Source: Azonexus fungiphilus (GTDB lineage: Bacteria; Pseudomonadota; Gammaproteobacteria; Burkholderiales; Rhodocyclaceae). From it: 64,000 bases of DNA. Positions 59,181 through 64,000 of this stretch are shown one piece after another. The stretch covers positions 166,935 to 230,934 of the forward strand of contig NZ_RBXP01000016.1 in assembly GCF_003634965.1 (NCBI RefSeq), read 5' to 3'. Each line of letters begins with the position of its first letter. Within the stretch, counting starts at the first letter, position 1. The notes below the pieces were generated by a model, which was given only the letters and a program-made list of their open reading frames with translations, was not told the origin of the DNA and did not search any database. Position numbers and translations under genes: made by a program.

Positions 59181-59290
59181 GTGAATTCAAACGAAAACCG
59201 GCAGCGTCGAATGAAGCATTTTCATGCGTAAGCCCCGGGGTGTCGCCGGGGTGGCTCGTTTTCCGGGGCCGACCCCGCTATCCTTGCGCG

Positions 59291-60451
59291 ATGATCTTCA
59301 ATACCCCGACGATCTTCGCTTCGGTAGCCCTGGTGGCGCTGATCATGGCCTTCTGCCTGATCCTCGCCGGCCAGGAGCACAAGCGCGACGGCATGCGCGC
59401 CGGCGGTGCCGGCCTGCTTGCCCATGCGCTCGCCTACTGCTGCTACACGCTCTACGGCGAGGCGCCGCTGTGGCTGACCTACGGCGTCGGCAACACCCTG
59501 CTGGCGCTGGCCCTGGCTTGCTATGCCGCCAGCCTGCTGCGCATCCACGGCCAGCCGGTGCCGTGGTCGCGCATCTTCGCGCTGCCGCTGCTGATGGCGG
59601 CGGCGCTGGCGCTGCTGATCGAGACCCGCGAGCCGCGCATGTTCGCCGCCTGCCTGGTGCTGATCCTGCAATGCCTGCTGCTCATGGTGTGGACCTGGCG
59701 CCACGCCCGCCACCCGGGCAGCCGTGCCCATCTGCTCCTGCTGCTCGGCGGCGGCATCAGCCTGATCGGCCTGCTGCTGCGCGTGGTCGCCATCGCCACC
59801 GGCGCCGCCGCCGACCTGCCCTACAACGTCAGCAACCTGCGCCAGACGGTGTCGGTCAGCATCGGCACCGTCACCGTGATCATGTTCTCGCTCGGCCTGG
59901 TGCTGATGGCCAAGGAGCGTACCGAGGCGGCGCTGCGCGAGATGGCGCTGCGCGATCCGCTGACCGGCATCGCCAACCGCCGCGCCATCCTCGCGGCCTG
60001 CGAGCGCGAACTCGAGCGCGCGCGCCGGGCCGGCACGCCGCTCGCCATTGCCCTGCTCGACATCGACCATTTCAAGCGCATCAACGACAGTCACGGCCAT
60101 CTCGCCGGCGACGCCGTGCTCCGCCAGGCTGCGGCCCTGCTCCGCCAGCGCCTGCGCCTGAGCGACGAGGTCGGTCGCTACGGCGGAGAGGAATTCCTGG
60201 TGCTGCTCCCGGATACCGGCCGCGACGGCGCGTTGACCGTGGTCGACGGCCTGCGTGCGGCGGTCGCCGGGCAGCCGGCGCAGTTCGCCGAGTTGGTCCT
60301 GCCCTACCGCTTCAGCGTCGGCCTGTGGTGCGGCGTGCCGGGCGCGGGCGATTCGTCCGACCGCCTGATTGGCCACGCCGACACGGCGCTTTACCAGGCC
60401 AAGGCCGGCGGTCGCGACGGCGTCTGCCTGGCCGGGCCGGCAGCCGCCTGA
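59291..60451 (+). CDS. membrane diguanylate cyclase
   Basis: The enzyme makes c-di-GMP from two GTP. The 386-residue protein has about six N-terminal transmembrane helices (1-205) and a C-terminal GGDEF domain with RDPLTGIANRRA, DIDHFKRINDSHGHLAGD and the active-site GGEEF at 298-302. An RxxD I-site (R289-D292) lies five residues before GGEEF, so product inhibition is likely. No EAL domain. The ATG at 59291 is the start; the long upstream frame is an artefact. The next gene follows after 1 bp. Confidence 0.93.
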   Translation: MIFNTPTIFASVALVALIMAFCLILAGQEHKRDGMRAGGAGLLAHALAYCCYTLYGEAPLWLTYGVGNTLLALALACYAASLLRIHGQPVPWSRIFALPLLMAAALALLIETREPRMFAACLVLILQCLLLMVWTWRHARHPGSRAHLLLLLGGGISLIGLLLRVVAIATGAAADLPYNVSNLRQTVSVSIGTVTVIMFSLGLVLMAKERTEAALREMALRDPLTGIANRRAILAACERELERARRAGTPLAIALLDIDHFKRINDSHGHLAGDAVLRQAAALLRQRLRLSDEVGRYGGEEFLVLLPDTGRDGALTVVDGLRAAVAGQPAQFAELVLPYRFSVGLWCGVPGAGDSSDRLIGHADTALYQAKAGGRDGVCLAGPAAA

Positions 60452-60452
60452 G

Positions 60453-61823
60453 ATGGTCGCCGACCACGCCGCCGCCCTCTTTGCCGCCGGCAGTGACTGC
60501 CTCGCCGGCGGCGACCTGGCCGGTGCCGAGGCGCTGCTCTGCGAAGCCTTGCGCCTGGCGCCCGAACTGGCCGAGGCGCACGCCAACCTGGCCCTGGTCC
60601 GCGAACGGCAGGGCCAGCCCGAGGCCGCCGAGGCCAGTTATCGCCGGGCGCTGGCGCTGGCGCCCCGGCAGTCGGGCATCCTCGTCAATTACGCCGGCCT
60701 GCTCGCCGCCCGCCGCCGCCACACCGACGCCGAGGCGCTCTACCTCGCCGCGCTGCAGGCCGATCCCGGCTCGGTCCGGGCGTGGACCCACCTCGGCGTG
60801 CTGCTCGCCACCGGCAAGCGCGAAGACGAAGCCGAGCAATGCTACCGGACCGCGCTCGGCCTCGACCCCGACGCCGCCGAGGCGCGTTTCGACCTCGCCT
60901 ACCTGCTGCTGCGCCAGGGCCGCTACGCCGAAGGCTGGCCCTGCCTCGAGGCGCGCGACTGGTACGCGCCGATCGAGCGCAGCCTCGGCCTGCCCCGCTG
61001 GCAGGGCGAAGCGCTCGCCGGCAAGTCGCTGCTCATCGGTCTCGAGGCCGGCCACGGCGACATGATCCAGTTCTGCCGCTACGTGCCGCTGCTCAAGGCG
61101 GCCGGCGCGCGGCGCGTGTCGGTGCTCTGCCATCCGCCGCTGGCGCGGCTGCTGCGCACCCTGCCCGGCGTCGATGAAGTCCTCGCCGTCGGCGATCCGG
61201 CGCCGGCCGAATCCTGGGATTACTGGTCGCCGCCGCTCAGCCTGCCCTGCCACCTGCAGACCCGGCTGGAGACGATCCCCGGCCGCCTGCCCTACCTGGC
61301 CGCGGAACCGGCGCTGGTCGAAGCCTGGGCGGCGCGCATGGCCGCCGGCGCCGGCCTGCGGGTCGGCCTGGTATGGAAAGGCAACCCGCGTTTCGAGAAC
61401 GACGGCGAGCGCTCGTTCTCGTCGCTGCACGAACTGGCGCCGCTCGCCGGCATTCCCGGGCTGCGTTTCTACAGCTTGCAGAAGGGGGCCGGCGAAGCCG
61501 AGGCGAGCGACCCCGGGCGGCCGTTCCCGATCGTCGACCTGGGCAGCCGGATCGCCGATTTCACCGATACTGCGGCGATCATCGCCAACCTCGACCTGGT
61601 CATCAGCGTCGATACCGCCGCCGCCCACCTCGCCGGCGCGCTCGGCAAGCCCTGCTGGGTGCTGCTCCCTGACTACCAGACCGACTGGCGCTGGCTGGCC
61701 GGGCGCGACGATTCGCCGTGGTATCCGGGCGTCGTCCGCCTCTTCCGTCAGCCGGCCGGCGGCGGCTGGTCGCCGGTGATCGCGGCGGTGGCTGCGGCAC
61801 TGGGCCGATTCGCCGCCGCCTGA
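60453..61823 (+). CDS. TPR-repeat protein with glycosyltransferase-9-like C-terminus
   Basis: The 456-residue protein has three to four TPR units (residues 1-150; AEALLCEALRLAPELAEAHANLALVRERQG) and a C-terminal region like glycosyltransferase family 9 (heptosyltransferase fold): EAGHGDMIQFCRYVPLLKAAGA, VGLVWKGNPRFENDGERS and ISVDTAAAHLAGALGKPCWVLL. Members often modify proteins or surface glycans; the acceptor is unknown. It is coupled to the diguanylate cyclase. The last 76 bp overlap the convergent LysR gene. Confidence 0.85.
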   Translation: MVADHAAALFAAGSDCLAGGDLAGAEALLCEALRLAPELAEAHANLALVRERQGQPEAAEASYRRALALAPRQSGILVNYAGLLAARRRHTDAEALYLAALQADPGSVRAWTHLGVLLATGKREDEAEQCYRTALGLDPDAAEARFDLAYLLLRQGRYAEGWPCLEARDWYAPIERSLGLPRWQGEALAGKSLLIGLEAGHGDMIQFCRYVPLLKAAGARRVSVLCHPPLARLLRTLPGVDEVLAVGDPAPAESWDYWSPPLSLPCHLQTRLETIPGRLPYLAAEPALVEAWAARMAAGAGLRVGLVWKGNPRFENDGERSFSSLHELAPLAGIPGLRFYSLQKGAGEAEASDPGRPFPIVDLGSRIADFTDTAAIIANLDLVISVDTAAAHLAGALGKPCWVLLPDYQTDWRWLAGRDDSPWYPGVVRLFRQPAGGGWSPVIAAVAAALGRFAAA

Positions 61824-62686
61824 GCGGCGTGCGCGTCGCGCACCAGCCAGCGGATGAAGGCCATCGCCGCCGGGCGTTCCTGGATGGCCGGCGGCGCTAC
61901 CACGTAGAAGCTGCGGTCCGGGCACTCGGCGGCGAACGGGCGGCACAGGCGGCCGTCGGCCAGCCAGGGTTCGGCCAGGCTGGCGGCCATCAGCGCCACG
62001 CCATGGCCGGCGGCAGCGCCTTCGAGCATCAGCAGCGCGTCCTCGTAACGCGGGCCGCTGGCCGGCTCGCCGCGGTTCAGGCCGGCGGCGGCGAACCAGC
62101 GCTGCCACGAGAGCAGCGGATGACGCAGCAGGCGGCAGCGGTCGAGGTCGGCCGGCTGGCTCAGGTCGGCCGCCAGTGCCGGGCTGCAGACCGGGAAGAT
62201 GCGTTCCTCGAAGAGTTTCCAGGCGAGCAGCCCGGGCCACTCCTCCTCGCCGTAGCGCAGCCCGAGGTCGGCCTCGCCGGCGAGCAGCGGGCCGAGGCCG
62301 GTGGCCGTGGACAGCGCGAACTCGAGCGTCGGGTGGCGGTGCTGGTAGGCGGCGACGCGGCTGACCAGCCAGCGGCTGCCCAGCGCCGGTGCCGCCGAGA
62401 TGCGCAGCCGCTCGTGCTGCGGCGTGCGCAGCCGGGCGCTGGCCTCGTCCAGGCGCAGCAGCGTGTCGCGGACGACGACCAGGTAGCGGCGCCCGGCCGG
62501 CGTCAGCGCGACCGCCCGGTGGCGGCGTTCGAACAGCGGCTGGCCGAGGTGCGCCTCGAGCAAGCGGATGCGATGGCTGATCGCCGACGGCGTCAGATGC
62601 AGCGCCTGCGCCGCCGCCAGGAAACTGCCCAGGCGCGCCGCCGTCTCGAAGGCCGGCAGGGTGTGCAGCGGCGGCAGGTCGCGCAT
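61748..62686 (-). CDS. LysR family transcriptional regulator (GcvA-like)
   Basis: The 312-residue protein begins MRDLPPLHTLPAFETAARLGSF. Its HTH reads LAAAQALHLTPSAISHRIRLLEAHLGQPLFERRHRAVALT, in the GcvA/AmpR-like group. The effector domain follows (PALGSRWLVSRVAAYQHRHP, ADLGLRYGEEEWPG). Its C-terminal tail is Ala/Pro-rich and overlaps the convergent TPR gene. Target genes are not evident; DUF2059 lies upstream on the same strand. Confidence 0.9.
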   Translation of the reverse strand: MRDLPPLHTLPAFETAARLGSFLAAAQALHLTPSAISHRIRLLEAHLGQPLFERRHRAVALTPAGRRYLVVVRDTLLRLDEASARLRTPQHERLRISAAPALGSRWLVSRVAAYQHRHPTLEFALSTATGLGPLLAGEADLGLRYGEEEWPGLLAWKLFEERIFPVCSPALAADLSQPADLDRCRLLRHPLLSWQRWFAAAGLNRGEPASGPRYEDALLMLEGAAAGHGVALMAASLAEPWLADGRLCRPFAAECPDRSFYVVAPPAIQERPAAMAFIRWLVRDAHAAQAAANRPSAAATAAITGDQPPPAG

Positions 62687-62693
62687 GGCCGGG

Positions 62694-63200
62694 TTATTCG
62701 CCGGCGGCCTTCATCTCGGCCATGAACTCGCGCTGGACCTGCTGTATCTTCGGCATCGCCGAGCCCATCAGGCCCTGGATCTCCGGCATGATCTTCTGCA
62801 TCATCAGCGGCATCTTGCGGATCAGCGCCTGGCCGGCCGGCGTGCGGTAGAAATCGAGCATGCCGGCGACCTCCTCCTCGCTCAGCGAATCGCGGTAGAT
62901 GCGGATGTACAGCGGCTCCATCCGTTCCCAGGCGAGCTCGTCGCGCATCACCACGAGCATCTTCTTCTTCATGCTGTCGATCGCCTGCTGCTGCTTCGGC
63001 GTCGGCTTGCGTTCGCCGAGCGCCATGCGGATGCCGGTGTTCATCGATTCCTCGAGCTGGCCGTTCATGCTGTCGACCAGCTGGCGCGCCTGGGTGACCG
63101 CGAGCAGCGCCCGGATCGAGGCTTCGCTGGCCGGTTCGGCGGCGCCGGCGGCGGTGGCGGAAAGGAGCAGGGCGGCGATCAGCAGGCGGAGTCGGGTCAT
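62694..63200 (-). CDS. DUF2059 exported protein
   Basis: The 168-residue precursor has a signal peptide (MTRLRLLIAALLLSATAAGAA) and the DUF2059 core (LYIRIYRDSLSEEEVAGMLDFYRTPAGQALIRKMPLMMQ). Helical and probably periplasmic. The frame extends upstream to 63269, but the signal peptide fixes the start at 63200. It is 7 bp upstream of the LysR gene on the same strand. Function unknown. Confidence 0.88.
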   Translation of the reverse strand: MTRLRLLIAALLLSATAAGAAEPASEASIRALLAVTQARQLVDSMNGQLEESMNTGIRMALGERKPTPKQQQAIDSMKKKMLVVMRDELAWERMEPLYIRIYRDSLSEEEVAGMLDFYRTPAGQALIRKMPLMMQKIMPEIQGLMGSAMPKIQQVQREFMAEMKAAGE

Positions 63201-63246
63201 TGGGGTCTCGCTAACTATGACGAAAGATTGGTTCGCCATTGTATTG

Positions 63247-63256
63247 CGGTCGACTG
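63247..63256. repeat. CGGTCGACTG palindrome variant, intergenic
   Basis: Context GTATTGCGGTCGACTGCCGG, between the DUF2059 gene and the next leftward gene; one mismatch to the palindrome. Confidence 0.4.
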
Positions 63257-63278
63257 CCGGTCGGGGCAAAAAATGGGC

Positions 63279-63755
63279 TCACGAGGCCGTCGGCCGGATG
63301 CAACTGGTCGGGCCGCGGTAGAGCGGCGACAGGATGCCGCGCATCTGTTCGCAGAGGCTGTTGGCTTCGTCGATGCTGAGTCCCCAGAAGATCATCCGGA
63401 CATCGCGCTCGCCCCGGCTGGCCGGGCGGTAGCTCAAATAAGTGATGTTGCCCGGCCTGTCGTCGAAGAACTTGAGGTAGCGCGGAGCCAGCTCCGCCTT
63501 GCATTCGAAGCTGCGGGAGAGGCATTTCGGACAATTGTCGAGCAGGTGCTGGCGGGTGCGCTCGGCACGCATCCGGCAGTCGGCATCGTCGGCGGCCTTG
63601 GCGAAGAGCACCGCCTCGATTTCCCGGTTACCTTCGCGGATCTTGACGCGGACCTCGGCGAAGACCGGGTTGGTCAGCTCGACGGCCGGCATGAAGTACT
63701 GATAGGCCCAGTAGCCGAGCGAGATCAAGGTGGACAGCAGGAACAGTCGCTTCAT
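63279..63755 (-). CDS. membrane-anchored protein, unknown function (158 aa)
   Basis: The 158-residue protein starts with a hydrophobic anchor or uncleaved signal (MKRLFLLSTLISLGYWAYQYF), followed by a soluble domain with six cysteines (for example CPKCLSRSFEC, NSLCEQM and TSCIRP) that may form disulfides in the periplasm. Sequence such as ERDVRMIFWGLSIDEANSLCEQM is compact and clearly coding. No family is recognised. Confidence 0.7.
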   Translation of the reverse strand: MKRLFLLSTLISLGYWAYQYFMPAVELTNPVFAEVRVKIREGNREIEAVLFAKAADDADCRMRAERTRQHLLDNCPKCLSRSFECKAELAPRYLKFFDDRPGNITYLSYRPASRGERDVRMIFWGLSIDEANSLCEQMRGILSPLYRGPTSCIRPTAS

Positions 63756-63835
63756 CGGAGGGGGGCGCCGGAAAATGACGGCGAATTATAGACCCGCCGG
63801 CGATTTCATGACGAATGCCTCATTCGTCCTGCGGC

Positions 63836-64000
63836 TCAGGCGAGGCCCGTCCACCACAGCCAGCTGCCCAGCGCCGCGCAATTGGCCAGGGCGCTCAGCC
63901 AGAAGAGGCGCAGGAAGGCCGGTTTGGCCGATTTGTGGCGGAGCAGCCGTTGCCCGGCCAGGGCGCCGGGCCAGCCGCCGATCAGCGCCAGCAGGTGCAG
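63836..64000 (-). CDS. C-terminal part of a DUF1294 membrane protein
   Basis: The last 54 codons of a leftward gene whose start lies beyond the window. The visible sequence, LHLLALIGGWPGALAGQRLL, then RHKSAKPAFLRLFWLSALAN and a final hydrophobic stretch ending WWTGLA, matches the DUF1294 family. In many relatives this domain is fused to an N-terminal cold-shock domain; that cannot be seen here. Confidence 0.8.
   Translation of the reverse strand: MHLLALIGGWPGALAGQRLLRHKSAKPAFLRLFWLSALANCAALGSWLWWTGLA

Larger units (their letters stand above)
59030..59290. other. intergenic region between ilvE and the diguanylate cyclase gene
   Basis: This 261-bp gap has no convincing gene. It holds two variants of the CGGTCGACCG palindrome (59052-59061 and 59171-59180), G-rich tracts around 59095-59120, and a possible stem (CCCCGG and CCGGGG near 59234-59252). 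A promoter for either divergent gene must lie here but no hexamers stand out. Confidence 0.5.

Noticed and set aside
58583-59290. Upstream extension of the diguanylate cyclase frame
   Set aside because: It is antisense to ilvE and low in complexity; the ATG at 59291 begins directly before the first membrane helix.
59030-59290. Small gene in the ilvE upstream gap
   Set aside because: Short frames exist but are Gly/Arg-rich, without ribosome binding sites or any conserved pattern.

Overview
The window is a gene-dense, GC-rich piece of a betaproteobacterial chromosome. Gene order and family types point to Rhodocyclales, near Dechloromonas/Azonexus/Azospira; that assignment is inference. Supporting signs are the mnmG-rsmG-parA-parB-atpIBEFHAGDC origin-proximal block, E. 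coli-type LexA and sigma70 signals, a PTS-Ntr phosphorelay with HPr kinase, several DUF families common in betaproteobacteria, and a circularly permuted tmRNA. There are no insertion sequences, prophage, CRISPR arrays or tRNA genes; this is core chromosome with some unusual local architecture.

Layout. 1-245: a leftward small secreted protein and the first codons of a gene leaving the window. 231-271: a sigma70 promoter overlapped by a perfect LexA box. 452-5911: recA-recX-lptB-rpoN-hpf, a terminator, then ptsN-hprK, all rightward. 5936-21712: housekeeping and envelope genes on both strands (cyclase-FHA protein, ttcA, MidA-type methyltransferase, YjfB-like, cca, Slt, MTHFS, cysK-patB, ilvA). 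21801-29616: a 1291-residue FAD/Fe-S oxidoreductase, HIT protein, a conserved 535-residue protein, then DUF971-ubiE-ubiJ. 29678-40779: leftward, read from the right: mnmG, rsmG, parA, parB, then the nine-gene ATP synthase operon from its own promoter. 40920-42632: response regulator-TPR protein. 42645-48666: leftward branched-chain amino acid uptake locus with two tandem binding proteins, LivH, a LivM-LivG fusion and LivF. 48795-49735: ribE and the two-piece tmRNA gene. 49755-52675: Crp/Fnr-like regulator and an OprC/NosA-type copper receptor. 52809-55024: ptsI, ptsH and a truncated EIIA. 55041-64000: two transporters, two LysR regulators, ilvE, a diguanylate cyclase, a TPR-glycosyltransferase-like protein, small exported or anchored proteins, and the end of a DUF1294 gene.

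Connections. PtsI and HPr (52.8-54.8 kb) and PtsN and HprK (4.5-5.9 kb) form one regulatory phosphorelay split over two loci; the mannose-type EIIA expected next to ptsH survives only as its active-site end. ParA/ParB have two parS-like sites in the same window, one embedded in a gene with locally atypical codons. The Liv transporter, ilvA and ilvE all concern branched-chain amino acids.

Most worth checking: the permuted tmRNA, the SOS box shared by recA and a divergent secreted microprotein, the embedded parS sites, and a recurring intergenic palindrome centred on CGGTCGACCG.
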